From: Escallonia rubra
Lineage: Eukaryota > Streptophyta > Magnoliopsida > Escalloniales > Escalloniaceae
Direction of reading: 5' to 3'
Assembly (NCBI GenBank): GCA_033065855.1
Contig: JAVXUO010000638.1
Coordinates: 518,501 to 582,500, forward strand
Length of the DNA stretch: 64,000 nucleotides
Made by a program: the position numbers and the translations under genes. Below, in pieces: positions 49,338 through 59,973 of the stretch. The first letter of the stretch is position 1, and every line of letters starts with the position of its first letter. Under the pieces are notes generated by a model, which saw only the letters and a list, made by a program, of their open reading frames with translations, ran no database searches and was not told where the DNA came from.

Positions 49338-50188
49338 GGTTCTTCACTGTTAGTAGACTTAGGCGGTCGTAAACGAGGGCGGTGTGGTCATGTTCAGGGA
49401 CGGAGGTGGCGATGGATTCTTACTTAGGTTAATTTTTGAATTAGGTGATGAAGCACAACCCTGGCTTGAGTCTTGTTCTTGATAAACCTGTTTGTGAATA
49501 TGACGAAGGACCGGTTGTTCAGTTTAGTTAAGATGAAACTTCGTTTAACTTTTAGCCACCAAAGTAACACTCATTCTTTATTTCAAGTATTCAACATTTC
49601 AAGATTGTTGAATTGCTAACATTATATTATTATTATTATTATTATTATTGACATAAAAAACCAAATTAATGATACTATAGTAGAAATTGTTATTAATTGT
49701 TGGAGTTAATATTATTATAAATTTTGTGACACGTGTGCACTTGTGATTATCTTTTTTTTATGTAAGTGATATCAATAGATTAAGAGCCATTTTAAGGCAT
49801 AGAAAGTGATAAGGCTTTGTATACATCTATGTTGTTAGAGAAATGCATTGTAAAATTGTAGTTTTTCTTGAAATTTATTGAGCGAATAAAGAGATGATAT
49901 GTTAAATATAAATACGACAAAAATCTTTTTCATTGCATGTCTTAATCTAAGGCGGTTCAAATTTTACAAATAATTCATGCATTACACGTGACATGATTTT
50001 ATGAATATATAATTTGTTATTTTTAAAGAAGACAAAGCAAATTTTCAGAAAAAGAGAGAATACAACTTTACGGAGTATATATTTTATTTTATTTTATTTT
50101 TAAAGTCACAGTGGACTTTATATTCAAGCTGAACATGCTGGGCCAAGCTCCGACTCATATCGCTCAAGTAATGGGCCAAGGCCCTTTG
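49338..50188 (+). other. 3' UTR of H2A.X copy 1 and spacer
   Basis: The first 200-300 bases are probable 3' UTR. A TTA trinucleotide run of about eight units lies at 49625-49650. The rest is AT-rich without features. Confidence 0.5.
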
Positions 50189-50196
50189 CTAAAGCC

Positions 50197-51355
50197 TAGA
50201 GGTGGCAATTAAGACTCAAACCCACCCATTTACTAATCGGGTCTTAAATGGGTCACTCATTTTAAAATTCAATAGCGCGTGAATTTAAGTGGGTTATAAA
50301 TGAGTGTCCATTTAATCATATACATAATATGAGTTAATAATTGAGTTATAAATGACTACATATATTTGTTTTTGGTATTTAAAGTTTCTAAAAATCCAAC
50401 TAATGCCACAAAACCCGTTGAACCACCATATAGAAACCAGCCAACGACTGTCAAGCATCGGCCAACAACCGTCGACCACCACCCGGTACGACCGCTGACC
50501 ACCAAATAACCACCGTACCATGACCCAGAAACCAACAACCATCACTGAAGAACCCATAAACACTTCAATAAAAATCACAGCACCACCCACACACCTACCA
50601 ACAAACACCACACCATCGCAGCAACACCCCCAACCAAAACCCAACACCGCACAACCATCGTGGAATCGGTGGATGAACGGAAGATTGAATTGTGTCCTTG
50701 GTAACAGAAAAAATGAATGGGTCACTTTACCGCCGGAGTCGCAGCAGTAGCACGAACCTCTACCGGAGACAACGCCAGGGTGCTCATCGACATTTTAGCA
50801 GACGAAGAAGTTGTCTCCGGAGATGGAACCGGAGTGGCCGCCAGAGTAACAGCTGCAGGGAGGTAGCCGCAGGAGACTGGGCCGACGAAGCAGATGGGCT
50901 GACCGACAGAAAAACTGGCATTGCTGGTTAAACTGACGAAATGGTTGCTGCAGACGGCATAGCAGATTTCGAAGGGGATGCGTGAGGCTTGCTGGAATAT
51001 AGCGAATGGCGCGACTGACGGCGCCACGAAACTCGCTAGGGGAGACCCATTGCCAGACTTTGGTGCTGGAGCAAGAGCAATGATGCGATGTGCCGCCGTT
51101 CCGGAATATAACCAGAAGAGCAATGGCAAGGAATTTACAGATCTTAGGGCGTCACACAAGGAAGAGTAGCCTGAGGGCAGGTGGTGCCCCGGTGATCGGC
51201 TTTAATGGACATGGTGAAAAATTAACAGGTGAAACCAACTCATTTAATGAGATAAACAAATTAACCCATTAATAAATGGATCAAATGGGTCAGTTACTTA
51301 TTTATACTCAACCCATTTAACTTGCACCCAAACCCAACCCACCCACCCACCCCTA
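50197..51355. mobile_element. Non-autonomous hAT-like element
   Basis: The left end begins TAGAGGTGGCAATTAAGACT and the complement of the right end begins TAGGGGTGGGTGGGTGGGTT; both then run into CAAACCCA / ATGGGTT-type words common at plant hAT ends. The flanking 8-mers CTAAAGCC (50189-50196) and CTCAAGCC (51356-51363) differ at one base and fit an 8-bp target duplication. There is no transposase. The interior has a stretch of CCACCA/ACC words (about 50395-50670) and then a GC-richer part with a 145-codon minus-strand frame (51159-50722) of no recognised family, possibly acquired host DNA. Its right end lies about 50 bases before the conserved promoter motif of the second H2A.X gene. Confidence 0.8.
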
Positions 51356-51407
51356 CTCAAGCCGTTCCATTATGTACTGTACTAAGAAAGATCTTAGTTT
51401 TTCCTTG

Positions 51408-51492
51408 CCACGCTGGCAATCTACTCCCATCCCCAACAACCAATCATAACAATCTTCCCCACAGCCCTCTCGCTCTCCGTTTCCATATATAC
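51408..51492 (+). promoter_or_regulatory. Promoter of the second H2A.X gene
   Basis: The 13-mer CCACGCTGGCAAT at 51408-51420 is also present in the first H2A.X promoter (48632-48644). It lies 179 and 174 bases before the respective ATG. A CCAATCATAA word lies at 51440-51449 and a TATA-like ATATATA near 51485. No perfect octamer was seen. The hAT-like element occupies the region just upstream. Confidence 0.75.
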
Positions 51493-51586
51493 TTTCCTCC
51501 TCTCTCACCTCCGTTTCTGAACGTTTTAGCCGAGATTTTACTTTCTCCTGCGTTTTTTTAATTTTCCGGTGAACTTAGAGCCAACG

Positions 51587-52133
51587 ATGAGTTCAACCGG
51601 CGGTGGAAAATCGAAGGGCGGCAGAGGCAAGCCCAAGTCCACCAAGTCCGTCTCCCGATCCTCCAAGGCCGGCCTCCAGTTCCCCGTCGGCCGGATCGCC
51701 CGCTTCCTCAAGGCCGGAAAGTACGCCGAGCGTGTCGGCGCCGGCGCCCCCGTCTACCTCTCCGCCGTCCTCGAATACCTAGCTGCCGAGGTATCAATAA
51801 TCGTGGTCAATTTAAGTTTCTGTTGGTTTAGGTCGTGGGAACGTCTGTAAAATGTCGTTTGCAATGAAATGATAGCTTAGTAGTTATTGTTAATTTTTGA
51901 CTTGTTATTAGGTTCTGGAACTTGCGGGGAATGCTGCGAGGGACAACAAGAAGAATAGGATTGTGCCGAGGCATATACAGCTGGCAGTAAGAAATGACGA
52001 GGAGCTGAGCAAGCTTTTGGGCAGTGTCACGATCGCGAATGGCGGTGTTTTGCCCAACATTCACCAGAATCTGTTGCCGCCGAAGAAGGGTAAGGGGAAG
52101 GACGATATCGGGACGGTGTCGCAAGAGTTCTAG
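51587..52133 (+). CDS. H2AX: Histone H2A.X, second copy
   Basis: Exons are 51587-51790 and 51912-52133, a phase-0 intron of 121 bases at the same codon as in the first copy, giving 141 residues. The core reads [60 protein letters not shown] and [20 protein letters not shown]. The tail ends TVSQEF with the phosphorylatable Ser138. The N-tail is Gly/Lys-rich ([20 protein letters not shown]). The open frame continues upstream of the ATG for a few codons, but the ATG at 51587 aligns with other H2A.X starts. The two copies differ mainly in the N-tail, a few core residues and the C-tail before SQEF, so the duplication is not very recent. Confidence 0.97.
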
Positions 52134-53817
52134 GGTTCGTATCTTGGTTTTAGGTTTGTGGGTGGGGTTTGATTGGTGTGGTTTTTGGAGTCTCTTTGAT
52201 GTAATTTTGGGCACCTGGGAATTTATAGTTATATACACGAGTATTAATAAAATTTTAAAGTACCGTGGTTTGTTATGAATGAATTGATAGTTCTGCTTCA
52301 AAACATTTTTAAGATCATATGGCTATTTTGATATGTTCTCTGTCTTCCATGGTTTGCTGTGAATGCAATCAATGCATTGATAGTCCTTCTTCAGATTTTT
52401 TGTAACATCATATTGCTGTTTTGGTAGCTTCCATCTCTTAGTTCTAACTTTCTGAATGTGAGCATTTGCGAGAAAGTATGCAAGTAATGTATGTTTTGGG
52501 TAGCTTCAGATCCGTTTTAATTCATGCATGTCTTCAGAGTTCTGAAGTTACTGAGTAGTCTTATAGGACCACGTGATTAGTCATTCATTTGCATATAGTT
52601 AATGCGAAATAGTGATACAATGAATTTGCAGTTCTACTATTTGCAAATGAGGTGTTTCTGACCATTAGTGGCCTCAATGTCCTGCTGACATTGAGGTCTT
52701 TGTTTCTGTTATCTGTTCACCTGCCTTTCTTTCATGCAGTTTGCACTAAGTGCATGCTGCATCTTTTACTCTGTGGTGCCTAATTTTCCTGTGCAGTTCC
52801 TTTACAGTGCTGCCTGCTGCAGTGCATTCTGTTGCAAATTTTACAGTAGATATGTTTATTCTATGGATTGTGAAGTTTCCTTGAGATATATGTAGTCTTT
52901 GCATATAATTGGTGAGGAAGTCATGGTAGTCCTGACTCCTGTTAGCTTACTGTTGGTTTGATCATACCTCGAAGTAGCACACCGTCCAGAAGTTGCATGC
53001 TATGGGAGATACGGCCAATACTATCTATTGGGCTATATTAGTGGGTTTACTTCCAAAGTTTTTACATCCACTCGTCTCTTGACTACGATGATAAAGAGTT
53101 GTGAGTTATGACTGAACCAACCTTTTGAAATTGCTTGCATGTGTAGCAACTTGATCTTTTGTATCGTACCAAGAAATCAAGTCGCCTTACTTGGCTTTTA
53201 TTCGGTGTCTTGGTGTTGACACCAACTGGATTTACTTGTATCAGTTTTCGTCGTTTTATTTATTTCTTCCTCTTTTCCAACCTGCATTGCTAGGATTCGA
53301 ATCAAACAGGCTGTTTTCGTGGGTCTATCTTGAGTGTGAAACGAGTGGATATTGGTCCTTTGTTTTTAGATGTAAGCATGGCTGCCGTGTGGATTAGTTG
53401 TTTTAATATCGGGATATGCCATATCAGGATCCTCGTTGCAGAATTAGTACTTGATATAAAGTGTTGAGCCTTCTCTAGTCCTGCTCTTGGATGATCAGCC
53501 TCTGGTGTGGCCATTTCACCCATTTCAGGTTGTTTTGCTAATAAGAGCTGCTGCTGCTACTCCCCCCTCCCCCTTTTCCGCTTTGGGCATTTATTAACTA
53601 AAGGACGACCATTTGTTGGTTGAAGACTATTGTCTGCTACTCCTGCTTTGTAGCTTTTGCTTCATCTGCGACGCTCTGCTGGATTGCTTCATTGGTCTTC
53701 CTTTCAGTTTCTACTGTGGTTTTTCCTTCCGTTAAACCTGCTTCAAAAAAGCCCCCATTGAGACTTAAACGGATCCTCAGTCGGAAGATGGATAAAGATG
53801 GTATCTGATCCATTACA
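52134..53817. other. 3' UTR of H2A.X copy 2 and intergenic DNA
   Basis: The first 150 bases are likely 3' UTR (an AATAAAATTTT word is at about 52246). The remainder is T-rich with short frames and no recognised gene. It could include an untranslated transcript, but nothing in the sequence proves it. Confidence 0.45.
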
Positions 53818-54070
53818 TAAGCTAGCTATTACTTGGCCAAAGGTCCTCACCAAGGTGAGGAACCGAGGGGCAAACCATCTTAAGATAGAAAAGCTAACAG
53901 ACCTTAAAGAGCACTATGAGCCCCAAGCTGCCTCCCTGTAAGACTCGTTCACGAGAAAATGAGTAGCTGGTCGAATAAGCACCCTGTCCAACTATAGGAC
54001 CTGAGCCTGATAGTTCTGGGTAGAGAGCAGAGGGAGTAGCCACAACACAGTTTTTCCCTTGAATACTTTT
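53818..54070. other. Distinct GC-richer segment, possibly organelle-derived
   Basis: This stretch stands out from AT-rich flanks. It contains a small stem (CCTCACCAAGGTGAGG at about 53847-53862) and words on the minus strand (GAACGAGTCTTACAGGGAGG) that look like organellar noncoding or intron sequence. I cannot place it by memory. It has no convincing frame. Confidence 0.25.
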
Positions 54071-54784
54071 GACTTTTTTCTTTTGGAACACAATTGGACA
54101 TTATCTACGATAACACTTCAGCTTTTGTGACACCTCAGCTTTTCAAAATCCGGAAGAACACTACGTCTCATTTTATGTTGCAGCTTTAGTGACATTTTAT
54201 AGAAAGATATCTACTTACTCAGGAATAAAGTTACAAAGATGTCATTAAAAAGAATGCACGCTTATTCTAAGGTTAAGTTTAGGGATAATTATACATTTTT
54301 TGTCTAAAAATTAAAATCCTATTAATAAGAAAGAAAAATACATAAGCCGGTTTTTAGGTCAATACAAAATAAAACCAAGAACAAATTGATAGCAAAGTCC
54401 AAACAAATAGTATGAACCAAAGAGGAAAGAGCCATATGTCGCATTTTCTTAAAGTAGACATTCTTGAAGCGGCAAAGATCTACCTTGACATGATAAATGA
54501 GAAAATGATTTTAACTTTACGAAAGAATTCCTCTACATTTGAATCTATACAAAAATTATAAAAATATGTAAAGACAAAACACGTATCGAAGAATATTGAG
54601 CTGAAATGGCTGATACATTATCTGCACCCGTCAAGATAAATAACGTGTTTAATGCGTTCCATTTTAAGCCCAACAAAGCGCTAAAAGGATAGCTATAGCT
54701 TAAGCAGGATGGTTCATAGAATTGGGCAAGTGTCCAACGATTTCGAAACGTTCAAATAAACTTGAGAAGCCAAATTAGGCGAAC
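54071..54784. other. AT-rich intergenic DNA before the tRNA gene
   Basis: No gene or repeat family was recognised here. Confidence 0.5.
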
Positions 54785-54857
54785 GGGGATGTAGCTCAAA
54801 TGGTAGAGCGCCCGCTTTGCATGCGGGAGGTACAGGGTTCGATCCCCTGCATCTCCA
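54785..54857 (+). tRNA. tRNA-Ala (anticodon UGC)
   Basis: The 73-base sequence folds as a standard tRNA. The acceptor stem is GGGGATG with CATCTCC, with one G-U pair and discriminator A. The D arm holds the A box (TAGCTCAAATGGTAGAGCG). The anticodon stem CCCGC/GCGGG encloses TTTGCAT with anticodon TGC. The T arm is AGGGTTCGATCCCCT (B box). A T5 run at 54869-54873 fits a Pol III terminator. The 3' CCA is not encoded, as usual in nuclear genes. No intron. Confidence 0.97.
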
Positions 54858-54868
54858 ATAAAACAAAC

Positions 54869-54873
54869 TTTTT
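54869..54873 (+). terminator. Pol III terminator of tRNA-Ala
   Basis: A run of five T residues lies 11 bases after the tRNA 3' end, the usual place for RNA polymerase III termination. Confidence 0.75.
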
Positions 54874-54971
54874 CTGTTTCCTTTTTCAACTCCATCTTTT
54901 CCTTTCTTTCTCTCTTCCATATTTGTTTCTTATCTTATCACCAACGTAGGAACTTCAAGGCAGCCGTAGTA

Positions 54972-57900
54972 ATGGCTATCCCCCTTTTCAATCTGGCTCC
55001 TGATTTAACAGTCTCGAGGCTCTGTCTAGGTCTCTCATCCTTCTCTCTCTCGCTCGCTCAATCTGAATCAATGTTTCTTCATTATTTTGAAATTTCTTAC
55101 TGTGTGTTTCAACTTTGGTGTTAATGTTGTTCAGGGACAATGACTTTCGGCGAGCAGAACTCGCTGCCCCAGTCATTTCGTCTCCTGGACAAAGCCTTGG
55201 ATTCCGGAATCAACTTCTTCGATTCAGCCGAAATGTACTCTGTTTAACAAATATTTCCGTGTTAGGGTCTATGTATTGCTTGAAGGCAATGAATACGTTT
55301 TAAGTTCACTTTTTGCTCAGGTATCCAGTACCACAGCGTGCGGAAACTCAAGGGAGGAGCGAGGAGTACTTTGGACGTTGGATTAGGGATCGAAACATTC
55401 CTCGCGACCGCGTTGTCTTTGCCACTAAGGTGTCAATTCTTCGTCTTACGCGTTTCGTGTATCGGTCAGTTCGATTAAAAGTTGCGCAAGGTTTCTTAGA
55501 GTTCTGTTAACGATCTTAGGTCAGTGGTCCATCTGGACAGATGACTTGGATTCGAGGTGGTCCGAAGAGTCTTAGTGCCACTAATATAACACAAGCCATT
55601 GACAGTAGGTAGGTCATATTCAAGTTTGGCTTTACCCAATGTTAAACTTGTTTGTCACAGGAATGCCGGTTATATGTGTTTTACGGTTTTTAAGTGAATT
55701 TGGATTTGGATACTCAATGACTGACTTTATCAGCGCAATGTTTAATGCTTCTTTTCTCTTTATACAATGTTAACCAGTGGAGCTATGAATTTACTCATAT
55801 GCAGGCATGATACTTCTTTGTTGTTGTTTTCACTATTTCTGTAAGACATTAGCACTTCTTATACTGGCTGTTGCCATGAGAAAACTGCATTATTATTTGG
55901 GTTCTTTGACAGCAGTTGTGCCTTTAGTTTAATTTCAGCAGTTTGTGGTGTTCTCTGATTTGACGTGTGAATGATCTTATGCAGTTTATTGCGAGCGGGA
56001 ACTGATTACATTGACTTGTATCAAATACATTGGCCTGATCGGTTAGTATGTTGGTCCTAGTTTTTGGTGTGTTATACTCAGTTCCATGTCATTTGCAGCC
56101 GAGCGCCCCTCCCATCTCCATTATAGGGACTTTTCTTTCTGAACCTTCCCATGATTTTGGCAGATATGTTCCTATGTTTGGAGAAACTGAATATGACCCG
56201 AGCAGACAGTTTTGTTCAGTAAGTATCGAGGAACAGCTTGATGCCCTTGGCAGAGCTGTTGTTGCTGGTAAGGTTAGTGGTGATACTTACTAATGCATCT
56301 CTAGTCAGTCTTTCTCTAACGTAGTAATTCTCTTACTACACCACATAATTTTGCTTATAGGTTCGATACGTTGGACTTAGTAACGAAACACCATATGGCG
56401 TCATGAAGTTCCTACAGATTGCTGAAAGTTGTCCAGACTATCCCCGAATAGTATCTGTGCAGGTGTTGTATGGTTCGACTCTGGTTCATAATTGTGAGGC
56501 TTCTGATCTTTCCTCCTCTCTCTCTCTCTCTCAGCACTTGATATACTGAGAGCTAGTATTCATACCTCATTATCTCTCTGTGTCAACTGAAGTTAAGGTT
56601 AATGCATAACTCATTAACACTTAATGCAGAACTCGTACAACTTTCTCTGTCGAAATTTTGATTCTGGGATGGCTGAGTGCTGTAACCATGAGAGGTACTT
56701 CCTGTGCTTTTATAAACTTATTGATCAGAAATGGTTTCAGTTATTCTACTCTCATGTTTGTCTGGAATCATAAAGCTACCATTGCATGTCATTTCTAAAA
56801 GACTATAAAAGATTTTAAGGGTTGCCTTTTCAGGATCATTATATTTCAGCATGAATTATTTCACCATTGATGCTACACCAAGAAAACTTGAGGAAAAGGA
56901 ATATATTTTATTAGTTGTTATCTTTGGGGATAGTGGACAGGTATGACAAATGTACAATTAAAAAGTGCAGCCCAGTGCACGAGGCTTTTCAGGTTGCGGG
57001 GGTCTGGGAAGGGTCAATGGACACAGCCTTTCTGCCAATTTAACAGAGAGGCTTTTCCGTGTTTTGAAACCGTGACTTCCAGGTCACAATAGAACAACCT
57101 TACCACTGCGCCAAGGCTCATCGACAAAATTACTATCTTCCACAAAGATAGTGTTACAGGACTTCTCTAGTGGGATTAGTTCTTATCGTGGCATTGTTCA
57201 TTTACTAATCATTCTGACCCGACTATCCTTCACCATTTGAGGTTTGCATGGCTGCATTGATGTGAATCTACTTTTGTTGTGTTCGGCAAGTGTTTGGTCA
57301 AGCGAACATTAGCCAATATATGGTTGTAACTTGACTAAGCTTGCAGGAGAGAACGTTTTGTTGATGTAACTTTCCTTGGTCATGAGATTATTTATAAGTT
57401 ATTCATGAGAAGTGCTTCCTTATTTCATTTTCTGAAGCTAATCTTAAAAAATCATTCAATTAACTCGTAATGATGTTTTTCGTCTGTCCTTATTAAACTT
57501 CTTATAGGGTAAGCCTATTGGCTTACAGTCCTCTTGCAATGGGCTTACTTTCTGGAAAGTATCTTGCACCTGACAAGGGACCGGCTGATGCCCGTTTAAA
57601 TCTGTTCAAAGGTTATTTCACCAGCTTGTTTTATCTTTGTTACCTGCTAACCAATTTTGTCTCATGCATAAAACTGTTTGTTCCTTTCGCCCAGGGAGGT
57701 ATTCAGAAGGTGAGTCTAGATACGATTTGTTGAATGCATTCATTGGAAAAGCTACAAAAGTAAGCCAGTTTTTATTTTTCTTCTTCTTTGTTGTATTTTT
57801 GTTTTTTTTGGTTTCAACAAAGGTATTTCACACCTTCAAGCCCTCTCGTCTACCTTCCTTCCCAAATACACTAGTGATGCTAAATTCCAAGGATTCATAA

Positions 57901-59973
57901 GAGCCCATACGGAAGTAATAAGCTGTTAAAGACAACAGCATACATAGTACCCTTTTGAAGCACCACCGGATAGAAGGAGATGATCCACGTACTCCCAGGC
58001 TGCCTTATGCATGGAATCAGTTGACAAGGAGAATAGAAGGCCGCTTCATAATGGTCTCTGCATGCCAAACATATTTAAAGGAACAATGATCTCCATTCAC
58101 AACTAGAGTAAACATTGAATTCCGTTTTAGGGCATCTTACCATCTCTGACATAGTGAAAAGCGTATTGAATGTTAAGCAATGTCTGAGCTGAATAATTTC
58201 CGAATCTTGAAGCCCCGAAACCTCTTTGTCTCTGCTACCATACCTCCTTGTTAGCTGCAATAGCAGCCAAGCCTGGAAAAGCCTTCCTGAAAGCGAGATC
58301 CTCACACCAGAGATCTTACACATTCTAATTCAGTTGTCATGTCCCACCACAACATTCATCAGTTCATAATTTATATTCATAATGCCCCTATGCAAACCCT
58401 CCCCATAAGGCATTTGAAAGTCCCTAACCCTCCTGGTCAACCTACTTTTTTGCTACAATTATGATTTCTGTGTTGTCTCATCTGCACTCCATACCTGGAG
58501 AGAAGGATTGAGTTTGTGCAGCTGTCTAGCTCCAAGGTCTCCTTACACCCCTCCCTTTTGCCCTTGCCCCTCAAACCAAAAAAAAATGTCAAAGAAAATA
58601 GCTTCGATGTTTCTCTGAGGTTTTCGGCATGGAGGCTAAACCCTTTTTGAGGCAGGAACCTTGGATATCGTGTTATTGATAAGCCTAAATTTTCTCATCA
58701 AATACTCCCCCCCCCCCCCCCCCAAAGACACGTTCATTCACTATCATAGCTCTTTTGTTGGGTGAAATAAATGACTAGGTGAGTGGGTTATATTGCTGAT
58801 TCTACCAAGGTGCTCTCCCCCAACTTTGGACTGAATTACCCCTAAGCCGAGGGGTTTATTTGATATATGACAACAAAATCAGTTGTGCCTTTGCATGCTG
58901 ATATGTACAGAACCTGAACCTATTCTTTGGCAGGCGTACCTTGAGATTGCAAAAAGCTACGGCATTCATCCTGTCTCTCTTGCAATTGGTAAGACAAAAT
59001 CTTTCTCTCTCTCTCTCTCTCTCCACCCATGAACCCATGGTTGTATGATTAGTTCATGTAGCCTTTGCAGTTACCTCAGAATTCGTTTACTTTTTTTTAT
59101 TGGGGGTGGGGATTTAAGTGCGGGTTCCACTGTAGACGATGGTCTCAACACTCCATTCCTGATGGTCAAGTTCATTTGTGCTGGGTTGTTCCCCCACTGG
59201 ATTGGCACATTTTAGCTGTACGAAGTAAGATTCTGAATCATTGAGCGGGCCCATGGTCGCGCGGGCCTTTGCTTCTTTGCTTTCTGTGGGTGTAAGCGAC
59301 CTAGGCAGATATGGGTGCTCAAACTCCTCATGTCCACCTTCTACTAACTGTAGCGCTCTGCGCTACAGCGTATAAGATAATTTGTAACACCACTCCCATC
59401 AGCAATTGATATCACCGAAGCTTCTTCTAAGGGTTGTTGATGAATTTAATGTTGACTTGGTCAAAGTGAAAGCTTGTGCCCTTCTTGTTATTATTATTAT
59501 TAGAATAATATAATATTACTCATCTCATGAGTGGAGGTCCCATATTGTCTCCTATGTTTGGTACTGTGAATCTGTTCCTTCAGAACTGTAAAATTCAGGA
59601 TAATATGGTTCTACTCATTCTATACTGTCTGTTTGCTGATAAGTAGCAATCCCTTTTAATTGCTGGATAAGATCTATATATAGACACCTTTTCTTATAAA
59701 GGGCGGCCCTCATATTGTATATTGATAGTGTGGTCATGTGTAGTAGGTCTCGTGTTTGTTTCTACCTATTACGTGAATACTTCAGTTCTAACTCTTAATT
59801 CTGTTGGGCCAGGCTTTGTTTTAAGACACCCCATTGTCGCTAGCGTTGTTTTTGGAGCAACAAAGATCTGGCAGCTCCAAGAGGTTATTAATTCCTGTGA
59901 GGTCAAGCTCAGTCCTGAAACAATTGCAGATATTAACAAGGTTCATTCAAGGTTCCCGAACCCCTGCCCCTGA
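54972..59973 (+). CDS. Aldo/keto reductase, Tas-like, 12 exons
   Basis: Exons: 54972-55029, 55135-55234, 55321-55429, 55520-55608, 55985-56041, 56164-56272, 56361-56462, 56630-56694, 57508-57611, 57695-57759, 58934-58988, 59813-59973. All introns are GT-AG and phases agree, giving 357 residues. The protein is an NAD(P)H-dependent oxidoreductase with a (beta/alpha)8 barrel. The catalytic tetrad is visible: Asp49 and Tyr54 (FFDSAEMYPVP), Lys89 (VVFATKVSG), His134 (DLYQIHWPDRY). The ETQGRSEEYFGRWIR insertion and LLAYSPLAMGLLSGKYL fit the group of bacterial Tas and plant At1g04420-like proteins. The start MAIPLFNLAPDLTVSRLCLG gives no obvious transit peptide, unlike At1g04420, so a cytosolic enzyme is likely. 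The substrate is unknown. It appears intact. A SINE lies in the intron before exon 9. Confidence 0.93.
56955..57125 (-). mobile_element. Au-type SINE in an intron of the reductase gene
   Basis: Read on the minus strand, the element begins GAGCCTTGGCGCAGTGGTAA (A box), has a B-box-like GTCACGGTTTCAAAACAC, then GAGGCTGTGTCCATTGACCC-like and CCCAGACCCCCGCAACC, and ends with CTCGTGCACTGGGCTGCACT and a short T tail. This order and wording match the widespread plant Au SINE, a tRNA-derived element. GACAAAT-like words on both sides (about 56944 and 57122) may be the target duplication. It lies in antisense to the host gene and well away from splice sites. Confidence 0.85.
57900..58560 (-). mobile_element. 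Possible LINE 3'-part fragment in an intron
   Basis: On the minus strand of the intron between exons 10 and 11, one frame reads LWCEDLAFRKAFPGLAAIAA, resembling the linker between reverse transcriptase and zinc-binding tail in plant LINEs (a DLWCGD-type motif followed by FP and a hydrophobic stretch). The frame is broken around it. The edges are not defined. I am not sure of this call. Confidence 0.35.

Noticed and set aside
54912-54971. Possible earlier start for the reductase
   Set aside because: No in-frame upstream ATG gives a plausible transit peptide, and the ATG at 54972 fits the barrel start.
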